Source of the DNA: JBGOUJ01 sp041477005
GTDB taxonomy: Bacteria > Acidobacteriota > Terriglobia > Bryobacterales > JACQDG01
NCBI GenBank assembly: GCA_041477005.1
Contig: JBGOUJ010000511.1
Location: forward strand, 1 to 5,766
Length of the DNA stretch: 5,766 nt
Direction: 5' to 3'
Shown: piece after piece, positions 1-5,760 of the stretch
Position numbering within the stretch: the stretch's first letter is position 1
Layout: each line of letters begins with the position of its first letter
Made by a program: the position numbers and the translations under genes
Notes under the pieces: model-generated
What the model saw: only the letters and a program-made list of their open reading frames with translations
Told to the model about the DNA's origin: nothing
Database searches by the model: none

Positions 1-896
1 CTGCTCGACGCCACCAGCGGCCCGAAGACGGCGTCCTCGACCGGCGTATCGGTGTAGAGCGGGACGTAGCGGCCGCGGTTCCGCAAGGCCACGTATTGCA
101 GCCCCCGGCAAAACTCGTCATAAGCGGCGGCGTGGCGCTCGGCGGCTCGCTCATCGATCTCGATCCGCCGCGACTCGCCGCTCTCCGCGTCCACCAGCTC
201 CAGGCCTCCGCGCCACGGCGGCATCCGGTCCGCCGGACCCGCCACGTGCACCAGCAGCATCTCGTGCCCAAAATCCGCCATATGCTGCAGCGGCGTCTCG
301 CAGCCATTCTCGTCCAGAAAATCCGAGATTACTACCGCCAGTCCGCGGGCCGAGTTCGTGGAAATGAACTGCCGCGCCACGGTCCGAAAGTCGCTGTGGC
401 CACCGGTTTCCAGGCCTGCGAGAAACTGCATCGCAGGAGCGAACCGGTGCCGCCCGCCCTGCGCCTTGTAGTTAGGGGCCAGGCCGCTGGAGAAAGGCTG
501 CAGCACGATCGTATCCAGCCGGACCAAGCCCACGTAGCAAAGCATGGCCGCCAGCCGGCAGGCATACACGAACTTCGGCTCGCCGCCGAGTTTCCCCTCG
601 GCGCCGCAAGCCATCGACTCGCTCGTGTCCACAAAGATCCGCACCGGCACGCGCGGCTCGATCTGGAACATCTTCAGAAACATCCGCTCCAGCCGCATGT
701 AAGCGCGCCAGTTCACGCTGCGTAGATCGTCCCCCTGATGGAATTGCCGATGGTCAAGAAACTCCTGCCCCGGCCCTGGAAACCGCGAAGGATTATGCCC
801 CCCGAATATGCCCGTAAACGATTTCTGCCAGCGCAGGGCCAGCCTTTCCAGCTTCTCGAGCATCTGTCGATCGATCAGCGGGCTAGCAGGCCGCAT
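1..896 (-). CDS. DUF58 domain protein with vWA-like MIDAS motif (3' end cut by window edge)
   Basis: About 298 codons are visible and the frame is open to the window edge, so the stop codon is not seen. DUF58 proteins of this short, soluble type are usually about 290-320 residues, so little is missing. Landmarks are the DUF58 signature GDDLRSVNW at residues 55-63, followed by an arginine- and methionine-rich stretch (RAYMRLERMFLKMF). A strand then leads into DTSES at 90-94, matching the DxSxS metal-binding motif of von Willebrand A domains. The second DUF58 block is VVISDFLD at 178-185. No signal peptide or membrane helix is visible, so it is probably cytoplasmic. The start chosen is ATG at 896. 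It is the first ATG, GTG or TTG in frame after an in-frame TGA at 966-968, but it lacks a recognisable Shine-Dalgarno sequence; a second ATG lies at codon 12. DUF58 proteins accompany MoxR ATPases and are presumed partners or clients; the exact biochemical role is unknown. It follows the MoxR gene after a 453-base repeat-filled gap. Confidence 0.93.
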   Translation of the reverse strand, partial: MRPASPLIDRQMLEKLERLALRWQKSFTGIFGGHNPSRFPGPGQEFLDHRQFHQGDDLRSVNWRAYMRLERMFLKMFQIEPRVPVRIFVDTSESMACGAEGKLGGEPKFVYACRLAAMLCYVGLVRLDTIVLQPFSSGLAPNYKAQGGRHRFAPAMQFLAGLETGGHSDFRTVARQFISTNSARGLAVVISDFLDENGCETPLQHMADFGHEMLLVHVAGPADRMPPWRGGLELVDAESGESRRIEIDERAAERHAAAYDEFCRGLQYVALRNRGRYVPLYTDTPVEDAVFGPLVASS

Positions 897-920
897 AGTC
901 GTAATGTAGCAGCTTTTCGA

Positions 921-940
921 AAGGCAGCTATCAGCCGTCA
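921..940 (+). repeat. Left arm of perfect 20-base inverted repeat
   Basis: This arm reads AAGG, then the heptamers CAGCTAT and CAGCCGT, then CA. Its exact reverse complement lies at 1327-1346. The match stops at both ends: the neighbouring bases at 920/1347 and 941/1326 do not pair. The arm ends 24 bases before the DUF58 start codon. Sixteen of the 20 bases are heptamer material that recurs throughout the block, so the informative extra match is the AAGG flank plus the shared unit order. Confidence 0.85.
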
Positions 941-1036
941 GCGAACAGCCGTCAGCGAACAGCCATCAGCGCTCAGCCATCGACCATCAGCTCGCAGCCA
1001 TCAGCCGTCAGTTTTCAGCGGTCGAGCATCAGCAAG
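925..1036 (+). repeat. Heptanucleotide tandem array, 16 units in perfect 7-base register
   Basis: The stretch divides into exactly 16 consecutive 7-base units with no register slip (112 bases). The consensus is CAGCCRT. Thirteen units start with CAGC; the exceptions are CGACCAT (981), CAGTTTT (1009) and CGAGCAT (1023). CAGCCAT occurs three times, CAGCCGT three times and CAGCGAA twice. The pair CAGCCGT plus CAGCGAA is itself duplicated (932-945 and 946-959). The last unit is CAGCAAG, the same heptamer that ends the oppositely oriented tract at 1149-1155. Variation is concentrated in the last three positions of each unit. Seven-base tandem repeats called STRRs are known from filamentous cyanobacteria; that is an analogy of form only. 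Confidence 0.9.
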
Positions 1037-1040
1037 TAGC

Positions 1041-1180
1041 CCTTAACTCGCGGCGATCCACCGGCTGACGGCGAACAGCTTAAAGCAGGCAGCCTTGCCG
1101 TGGACTGCCGGCCTTCCGTTCCTCGGCTCTCACCTCGCGGCAACCGGGCTTGCTGACGGCTGATAGCTGACGGCTGTTTG
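1041..1180 (-). repeat. Roughly 140-base repeat unit, copy A
   Basis: The plus-strand unit begins CCTTAACTCGCGGCGA and is directly followed by a second copy at 1181. The best conserved core is 1085-1176 against 1221-1320, with five substitutions, one single-base indel and one extra heptamer in copy B. On the minus strand, copy A carries four in-register heptamers: CAGCCGT (1170-1176), CAGCTAT, CAGCCGT and CAGCAAG (1149-1155), followed by CCCGG. A small potential hairpin (GGCAG at 1088-1092 pairing with CTGCC at 1105-1109) lies in the core. No open frame is shared between the copies, which argues against a coding remnant. Confidence 0.8.
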
Positions 1181-1326
1181 CCTTTAACTCGCGGCGACCC
1201 GCCTGCTGACGGCTGACAGCGCAGGCAGCCTTACCGGGGACTGCCGGCCTTCCGTTCCTCGGCCCTCGCCTCGCAGGCAACCGGGCTTGCTAACGGCTGA
1301 TAGCTGACGGCTAACGGCTGTTTTCT
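1181..1326 (-). repeat. Roughly 140-base repeat unit, copy B
   Basis: This tandem partner of copy A begins CCTTTAACTCGCGGCGA. It lacks about four or five bases present in copy A around 1080-1084. Its minus-strand heptamer tract is one unit longer: CAGCCGT (1314-1320), TAGCCGT, CAGCTAT, CAGCCGT and TAGCAAG (1286-1292). The hairpin arms of the core (GGCAG 1224-1228, CTGCC 1241-1245) are identical to copy A, and two of the five core substitutions fall in the loop between them. An 8-base spacer (1321-1328) separates its tract from the two heptamers in the right arm of the inverted repeat. Confidence 0.8.
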
Positions 1327-1346
1327 TGACGGCTGATAGCTGCCTT
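1327..1346 (-). repeat. Right arm of perfect 20-base inverted repeat
   Basis: This is the exact reverse complement of 921-940. It lies three bases downstream of the MoxR stop codon (TGA, 1352-1350), so the repeat block starts almost immediately after the gene. On the minus-strand transcript it would be the 5' arm of a stem closing over a loop of 386 bases. No T-run follows, so it does not look like an intrinsic terminator. Confidence 0.85.
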
Positions 1347-1349
1347 CCT

Positions 1350-2342
1350 TCAGGCCGCGGTTGCCGCTGATATCGTGGTCAGGATGTCTGTCAGCAGGGA
1401 ATCCGGTGTCTTCCCCTCGGCGTGAGCGTCGAAGTTCATAATGATACGGTGCCGGAGGCAGGGCAGGGCAAGCTGGCGCAAGTCGTCGATGCTCACGTTC
1501 CAGCGCCCGCGCATCAGCGCCATCACTCGCCCACCGTGGACCAGGGCCTGGGCGCCACGCGGGGAGCTGCCGTAGCGGATGTACTTGATGGCCAAGGGAT
1601 GCGCCTCGGCCTGCGTCGGCTGGGTCGAGAGTACAAACTGTGTGGCGAAATCCCGCACGTGCGGCGCCACCAATACCTCCCGCGCCGCCCGCCGGATGTT
1701 TAGAATCTGGTCGCGGTCCACCACACGGTCGATCTGTGGCTGCGTGGCGGACATCGTCCGATCGATAATCGTGTCCAGCTCCGCCCGGCTGGGGTAACCC
1801 ACCAGGATCTTCATCAGGAAGCGGTCCAGTTGCGCCTCTGGCAACGGATAGGTGCCCTCCATCTCGAGCGGGTTCTGGGTCGCCATTACCAAGAACGGAT
1901 CTTCGAGCTCATGGGAAACCGTGCCGCTGGTGACCGTTTGCTCCTGCATGGCCTCCAGCAGAGCCGACTGCGTCTTCGGCGTCGCCCGGTTGATCTCGTC
2001 GGCCAGAACCAGGTGGGCGAAGATCGGGCCGTGCTGGAAGCGCAGGTTCTTCATGCCTCGATCGTCGGTCTCCATCACCATGCTGCCCACGATATCGGCG
2101 GGCATCAGGTCGGGCGTGAACTGTATGCGCGAGTAGCGCAGTTGCAGCGCGCGGCCCAGCGTCCGCAGCAAGGTCGTCTTGCCCAACCCGGGCACCCCCT
2201 CCAGCAAGACGTGTCCCCCGGCCAGCAGGGCTATCAGAACCCCGTCGACCACATCCTGGTGGCCCACGATAATCTTCCCGATCTCGCTGCGGATCAGATC
2301 GATTTGCGGCGAGACCTGCTCAATCAATTTTTCGGATGGCAC
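1350..2342 (-). CDS. MoxR family AAA+ ATPase
   Basis: The product is 330 residues, typical for MoxR. The AAA+ core is complete. The Walker A motif is GVPGLGKTT at residues 49-57, and Walker B is LVLADE at 111-116, followed by the family hallmark INRATPKTQSALLEAMQE. Sensor 1 is in MATQNP at 153-158 (N157), then EGTYPLPEAQLDRF at 162-175. Sensor 2 is in GSSPRGAQAL at 257-266 (R261). No signal or membrane segment is present, so it is cytoplasmic. MoxR ATPases use ATP hydrolysis to remodel or activate partners, often vWA-domain proteins encoded next door; the client here is presumably the downstream DUF58 protein and/or the upstream membrane protein. The start is GTG at 2342. It is the only start codon between an in-frame TAA at 2352-2354 and the conserved N-terminus, and it lies two bases after the stop of the preceding gene without a clear Shine-Dalgarno, which suggests translational coupling. 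The stop is TGA. Confidence 0.96.
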   Translation of the reverse strand: MPSEKLIEQVSPQIDLIRSEIGKIIVGHQDVVDGVLIALLAGGHVLLEGVPGLGKTTLLRTLGRALQLRYSRIQFTPDLMPADIVGSMVMETDDRGMKNLRFQHGPIFAHLVLADEINRATPKTQSALLEAMQEQTVTSGTVSHELEDPFLVMATQNPLEMEGTYPLPEAQLDRFLMKILVGYPSRAELDTIIDRTMSATQPQIDRVVDRDQILNIRRAAREVLVAPHVRDFATQFVLSTQPTQAEAHPLAIKYIRYGSSPRGAQALVHGGRVMALMRGRWNVSIDDLRQLALPCLRHRIIMNFDAHAEGKTPDSLLTDILTTISAATAA

Positions 2343-2344
2343 GG

Positions 2345-3853
2345 TTATTTTTTAGCGGACTGGTGGAGTTTATTGAAGTATTCCTTCACGTAAGCCTGAT
2401 AGGCCAGCGGGATCTCATCCCGGCTCACCTCGCCGCCCGGATCGCCGTGGCGGGCCTGTTTTTCGGTCTGCGGCGTCTTCAGCGTTTGCTTCCCCGACTG
2501 TGTTTCTACGGTTACCTCGCCGGTTACGTTGGCGGCGCGCTTGCCGTACAACTCGCTCAGCTTGCCCAAGGCCGCCTGCTGCTGGGCGTCGGCGATCTGT
2601 TTGTCACCTTCCTGCCGCCCGGCTCCGCTCCCGGATTGCCCTCGGGCGCTCTGATCGGACGTTTTCCCGTTGCTCTGGCCGGCCGAGTTCTGGGCCGACA
2701 TGTCTTGCGAGTCGCTCTCGCTTCCTTCGCCCTCGGTCGTTTCCTTGCCGCCCGGGGTAGGCTGGCCGGCGCCGCTCTTTCCCTGGCCCTTTCCGTCCTG
2801 TTGCTCTTCGCCGTTACCCTGATTGCCGTTCGAGGCCTGCTGCTGGCCATTCCCCTGCGGCTTCTGCTGCATCCGCGACAGCATGTTGTTCATCGCGTCC
2901 CGCAGCTTGGCGAGCAGGCTGTTGGAATCCGCCGAGCCCGCGCCATCCTTGTTCTCGTTGCCGTTCGAGTCTTTGCCCTGCTGGCCTTGCGCCTTCGCCA
3001 ATCCCGACTTGGCGTCGCGTTCCAGCATGTCTTCGTAGGATTGCACGGCGTCGCTGCCGCCATCCGACGGCATCGGGTCGCCGAACGGGTCACCGGTGTC
3101 CAGCCCCTGGGTCTGGGCCTTTTCGCTCTCGGGGGTGCGGGCCTGGTCGCCGGCTTGCGGCTGGGCGTTGGCTGCCGGATCGGAGGTCTCTTGCCCCTGT
3201 TGCGGGTTGCCGTCCTTGCCGAGGCTGTCGCTCTCGATGGCCAGCGCTTGGTCCTGCTTCGGGGGTGCGTTCCGCGCTTGCTGCCGGGCCCTGCGGCTAT
3301 CGTTCGGCCCGCCATCCTCGCGCAGGGCCTGCAGGATCACCTGCGGCAGAGGCCGATCGACCCGCAGCGGTTTTTCCAGGAAGTAGCGCAGGGCGCATAG
3401 AGCCGAGGCCACCAGGAACACCGAGGCCAGCCCGTAAAGCGAGCGGGGCAGCACCAGGGGAAAGACCGTCTCCAAATCCGCCCGCTCGGCGATCTGAGCC
3501 GCCGCCTGCCGCTGCTCGACCGCCGCCGGCGCCTGCGATGCAGCGAAGTAAATCGCCGTCGAGATCTGATCCTCGCTCGACAGCCGTGCATCGAGGACCT
3601 GCGAAACCCGGTAGTGGTCCGGCTGCCGCCGCCAGACCCGCCATACCGCAACGCCGATTCCGGCCAGGGCGAAAACCACGAGCATCGGCCAGCCGAACCA
3701 ATCCCGGCCCAGGAGCAGGAACAGTGTAGGACCAAGTAAAGCAATTGTAAACGCGAGGCCTGCTTCCCAAAGCGCCCGATTCACGAGGATCCGGCGTCGC
3801 GCGCGCTCCACCACCGCGCCCAGTCGTACCTGCTCGATCCCCGCTCGCATCAC
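2345..3853 (-). CDS. MoxR-linked membrane protein with long disordered Gly/Gln/Asn/Ser-rich tail
   Basis: The product is 502 residues and I do not recognise a named family with certainty. Three hydrophobic segments are visible at about residues 29-48, 54-74 and 137-158. Positive charges (ERARRRILVNR before helix 1, WRVWRRQ after helix 2) predict a cytoplasmic N-terminus, a cytoplasmic 75-136 domain and an extracytoplasmic C-terminal half. Residues about 180-425 are low-complexity, rich in G, Q, N, S, D and K, and interrupted by two more ordered helical patches (about 270-290 and 310-330). Residues 426-502 look ordered again and end with the helix DEIPLAYQAYVKEYFNKL. A similar Pro...Tyr...Tyr-Phe terminal helix occurs, from memory, in other membrane proteins of MoxR-DUF58 clusters. 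Either GTG 3853 or the adjacent ATG 3850 could be the start; the AGAGG at 3867-3863 is 9 bases from GTG and 12 from ATG, favouring GTG slightly. It is two bases from the MoxR gene, so they very likely form one operon. Function unknown; a scaffold or client for MoxR is an inference. Confidence 0.87.
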   Translation of the reverse strand: MMRAGIEQVRLGAVVERARRRILVNRALWEAGLAFTIALLGPTLFLLLGRDWFGWPMLVVFALAGIGVAVWRVWRRQPDHYRVSQVLDARLSSEDQISTAIYFAASQAPAAVEQRQAAAQIAERADLETVFPLVLPRSLYGLASVFLVASALCALRYFLEKPLRVDRPLPQVILQALREDGGPNDSRRARQQARNAPPKQDQALAIESDSLGKDGNPQQGQETSDPAANAQPQAGDQARTPESEKAQTQGLDTGDPFGDPMPSDGGSDAVQSYEDMLERDAKSGLAKAQGQQGKDSNGNENKDGAGSADSNSLLAKLRDAMNNMLSRMQQKPQGNGQQQASNGNQGNGEEQQDGKGQGKSGAGQPTPGGKETTEGEGSESDSQDMSAQNSAGQSNGKTSDQSARGQSGSGAGRQEGDKQIADAQQQAALGKLSELYGKRAANVTGEVTVETQSGKQTLKTPQTEKQARHGDPGGEVSRDEIPLAYQAYVKEYFNKLHQSAKK

Positions 3854-3862
3854 GCCGCAATA

Positions 3863-3867
3863 CCTCT
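3863..3867 (-). promoter_or_regulatory. Shine-Dalgarno sequence of the membrane-protein gene
   Basis: AGAGG, within GTAGAGGTA on the minus strand, lies 9 bases before GTG 3853 and 12 bases before ATG 3850. It is the clearest ribosome binding site in the window and supports a translation start at 3853 or 3850. Confidence 0.65.
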
Positions 3868-3874
3868 ACAGTTC

Positions 3875-3880
3875 ATTATA
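3875..3880 (-). promoter_or_regulatory. Candidate -10 element, proximal
   Basis: A perfect TATAAT on the minus strand in the gap upstream of the membrane-protein gene. No convincing -35 hexamer is present 16-18 bases upstream (the sequence there is GC-rich) and there is no extended TGn. Transcription would start near 3868, giving a leader of only about 15 bases that begins at the Shine-Dalgarno sequence. Plausible, but resting on one hexamer. Confidence 0.35.
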
Positions 3881-3937
3881 ACGACACCTGCAAGCCGGCC
3901 CGGTGTTTCCCGCTTGCGCGACTTGCAAAATCTTCCA

Positions 3938-3943
3938 ATTATA
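3938..3943 (-). promoter_or_regulatory. Candidate -10 element, distal
   Basis: A second perfect TATAAT on the minus strand, in the context TGGATATAATTGG. It would give a leader of roughly 75-80 bases ahead of the membrane-protein gene. A TTGTCC at 3952-3957 resembles a -35 but is only 8 bases away, too close to pair with it. Two TATAAT hexamers in a 128-base gap of otherwise GC-rich DNA suggest that the operon promoter lies here, but which one is used cannot be told. Confidence 0.3.
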
Positions 3944-3981
3944 TCCATACAGGACAACGCCGCCAGCGCCGAAACATTTTT

Positions 3982-5760
3982 TTATGGTTTTGTCGAAACG
4001 GCCGCCGACCGCAGCCAGGCTGCCCCGATGGCTTTCTGCTCGGCGCCGGCTCGCGGGACGGCCTCCACCCGGTAACTGGTCCGCCGGATGAACTCCAGGT
4101 GGACCTCGAGCGAAAGCGTCTGATCTCCGCGCTCCACCTCCACCGTCACCCGCGCGCCCGGCTTCAGGTTGAGCGCCGCCAGCGCTTCTTCAAACGGGCC
4201 CCGCAGGGCGCGGTGGTTCAAGGACAGCAGTTTGTCGCCGGCCTGGACGCCTGCCCGGTCACCAGGTCCCTCCGGCTCTACCCCTCCTACGGTCACCGAC
4301 GTTCCGGGAGGCCGATGCGTTTCGATGCCGAGCGTCGGTGCGGTGACCGACTCCGTCGCCAGCCGGTGGCCGGCGTAACCCAGGAACCGGTCCCACTCGA
4401 TCGGCGCCGCCCGCCGGATGACCGAGTCAAAAAACTCTTTCATGCTGTGACCCGCCACCTCCGAGGCCACGCGCTCCAGGGCGTCGGTGTCCTCGAAGTA
4501 TCGCCCCTGCTGCGCGTATTCCGTGTTCAGCCGCCGCATCATATCATCCAGGCTCCGCCGGTTGCCCGAGTGGTGGCGGATGGCGAGGTCCAGCAAATAC
4601 CCCGCCAGCTCGCCCTTCAAATAGTAAGAGACGCTGCGGGCCGGCCGGCCGTAGTAAGGATATCGATCGAGCCACGTGTCGATCGACGACTCCTCCGCCG
4701 ATTGCGTCAGGCGCGCCGGAGTCCGCTCGTAGCGGGTGATATCGCCGCCCAGCCGCCGCAGAAACGTCGGGGAATCCTCCAGGCTGGCCTGCAGCAAGAT
4801 GTAGGAGGCGTAAGTCGAGGTCACTCCCTCAGCAAACCAGAGGGACGGGGTGATGTTCTCTCGCGTGTAGTCGACCGGCTCGAGCGACTGCGGCCGAATG
4901 CGCTTCACGTTCCAGAGGTGGAAAAACTCGTGGGCCGTTACGCCGGCCAGATCGCAATCCCGGCAAGGCGCCCGCGCATCGATGGCGGTCGAGTTGGCAT
5001 GCTCCATCCCACCCCCGCCGTTCCGGCGGAAGTGGTAAATGAAAGTGTAAGAGGAGAACGGGGCGCCTTGCATGATCTCGATGGCCGTCTCCGCCACTTG
5101 GCGAGCCGCGCGCTCGATGCGCCCCAGATCGTAATCTTCCGGATCGCCGTCCATCACCACCCGCAGCCGCTTTCCGGCCAGTGAGAATGTGGCTTCGGCA
5201 AAAGCCGAGATCTCCACCGGCGCGTCGACCAGCTCGTCGTAGTTCCGGGCGTGGAAGCTCTGTCCCCCGAAGGTTCCGCCGCGCTCGGCGAGCTCCAGCG
5301 CGACTTTCCACCCCTGCGGCTTGCTGCGAAAGGTAACGCTCATCGGCTCCCGCTGCCGGCCGACCGGGTACACCAGAATCTCGGCAAAATTCAAGAACAC
5401 GTGCCGGCTCGATGCCGAGCAGCCGAACGGACTGGGCAGGTCGGCATAATACTGGTACCGCACCCGCACCCGCTCCCCCGGCGCCGCCGTCACCCGCCAC
5501 GAGGAGGGCGTCAGCATCCGGTGCGGCAGCGCCTCGCCATTCGACCGCGCCGCTTCGAAGCCGCTGACGTACTGCGCAAACTCGCGGACCTGGTACGTCG
5601 CGTTCCACACCGGCAACTGAAAATCGCAGTCTGCCTTGGCGCAATCGGCCTCGGCCGTAACAGCCAGTCGATGGGATGGAGCCTTGGCTAGATCGATTTC
5701 ATAACGAGTTTCCGCCGATGCCGCAACGAGGCACACCAGAGCAAGCAGCGAGAGGCGCAC
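3982..5760 (-). CDS. Secreted M61 family zinc metallopeptidase (glycyl aminopeptidase type) with PDZ domain
   Basis: The product is 592 residues, the usual M61 length. M61 enzymes such as the Sphingomonas glycyl aminopeptidase remove N-terminal Gly or Ala from peptides. A short signal peptide (residues 1-16: MR, hydrophobic core, Ala-Ser-Ala before Glu17) predicts export to the periplasm. Residues about 19-190 match the beta-rich N-terminal M61 domain. The catalytic domain shows GGGGMEHANST (248-258), then HEFFHLWNVKRIRP at 277-290, with H277 and H281 as zinc ligands and E278 as catalytic base. E311 in WFAEGVTSTY is the probable third ligand. A PDZ domain covers about 475-558 (GVEPEGPGDRAGVQAGDKLLSLN). 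C40/C45 and C266/C269 could form disulfides after export. All catalytic residues are present. The start used is GTG 5760, supported by the signal peptide; only six bases lie upstream and the frame is still open, so a start beyond the window cannot be excluded. It is separated from the next gene by 128 bases and may be an independent transcription unit. Confidence 0.94.
   Translation of the reverse strand: MRLSLLALVCLVAASAETRYEIDLAKAPSHRLAVTAEADCAKADCDFQLPVWNATYQVREFAQYVSGFEAARSNGEALPHRMLTPSSWRVTAAPGERVRVRYQYYADLPSPFGCSASSRHVFLNFAEILVYPVGRQREPMSVTFRSKPQGWKVALELAERGGTFGGQSFHARNYDELVDAPVEISAFAEATFSLAGKRLRVVMDGDPEDYDLGRIERAARQVAETAIEIMQGAPFSSYTFIYHFRRNGGGGMEHANSTAIDARAPCRDCDLAGVTAHEFFHLWNVKRIRPQSLEPVDYTRENITPSLWFAEGVTSTYASYILLQASLEDSPTFLRRLGGDITRYERTPARLTQSAEESSIDTWLDRYPYYGRPARSVSYYLKGELAGYLLDLAIRHHSGNRRSLDDMMRRLNTEYAQQGRYFEDTDALERVASEVAGHSMKEFFDSVIRRAAPIEWDRFLGYAGHRLATESVTAPTLGIETHRPPGTSVTVGGVEPEGPGDRAGVQAGDKLLSLNHRALRGPFEEALAALNLKPGARVTVEVERGDQTLSLEVHLEFIRRTSYRVEAVPRAGAEQKAIGAAWLRSAAVSTKP

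Larger units (their letters stand above)
921..1346. repeat. Composite repeat block filling the MoxR-DUF58 intergenic gap
   Basis: The 453 bases between the MoxR stop and the DUF58 start hold no credible gene and are almost entirely repeats. From low to high coordinate there is a 7-base tandem array (CAGC-type units on the plus strand) and two tandem copies of a roughly 140-base unit. The long units contain the same heptamers on the minus strand. A perfect 20-base inverted repeat (921-940 and 1327-1346) forms the outer ends. Because the two halves are oppositely oriented, the single strand or its RNA could fold into one large branched hairpin. No transposase, target-site duplication, CRISPR-like spacing or T-tract terminator is visible. 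It could be a family of dispersed intergenic repeats, a non-autonomous mobile element, or a locally expanded satellite; one window cannot separate these. Confidence 0.85.

Noticed and set aside
96..725. A plus-strand open frame of 209 codons
   Set aside because: It is antisense to the DUF58 gene, whose GDDLRSVNW, DTSES and ISDFLD motifs are unmistakable on the minus strand.
915..922. TTTCGAAA palindrome just outside the left inverted-repeat arm
   Set aside because: An 8-base palindrome with no second copy nearby; too short to support an operator call and not matched at the right end as a target duplication.
738..1046. A 102-codon plus-strand open frame running into the heptamer array
   Set aside because: Its first half is antisense to DUF58 and its second half is translated repeat; the frame stays open because of the 7-base periodicity, not selection.
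1080..1280. A 66-codon minus-strand open frame within the repeats
   Set aside because: It spans the two long repeat copies, which are read in different frames because of an indel, so the protein sequence is not conserved between copies.
921..1346. Possible CRISPR array
   Set aside because: There are no 20-40 base repeats separated by unique spacers of constant length and no cas genes; the periodicity is 7 bases plus one 140-base duplication.
1327..1346. Intrinsic terminator after MoxR
   Set aside because: The pairing arm is nearly 400 bases away and no T-run follows a compact GC-rich stem on the minus strand.
1136..1370. A shared 10-mer (CGGTTGCCGC or complement) between repeat copy A and the end of the MoxR gene
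   Set aside because: Ten bases of GC-rich sequence recurring once is within chance; the MoxR C-terminus does not extend the match.
2336..3400. A 354-codon plus-strand open frame antisense to the membrane-protein gene
   Set aside because: It is the complement of GC-rich, low-complexity coding sequence; its Leu/Arg/Ala-rich translation shows no domain. The minus-strand frame has membrane helices, a Shine-Dalgarno sequence and operon context.
4099..5184. A 361-codon plus-strand open frame antisense to the M61 peptidase
   Set aside because: The minus-strand frame carries the complete M61 catalytic motif and PDZ domain; the antisense product is Arg/Pro/His-rich and unlike any family I know.
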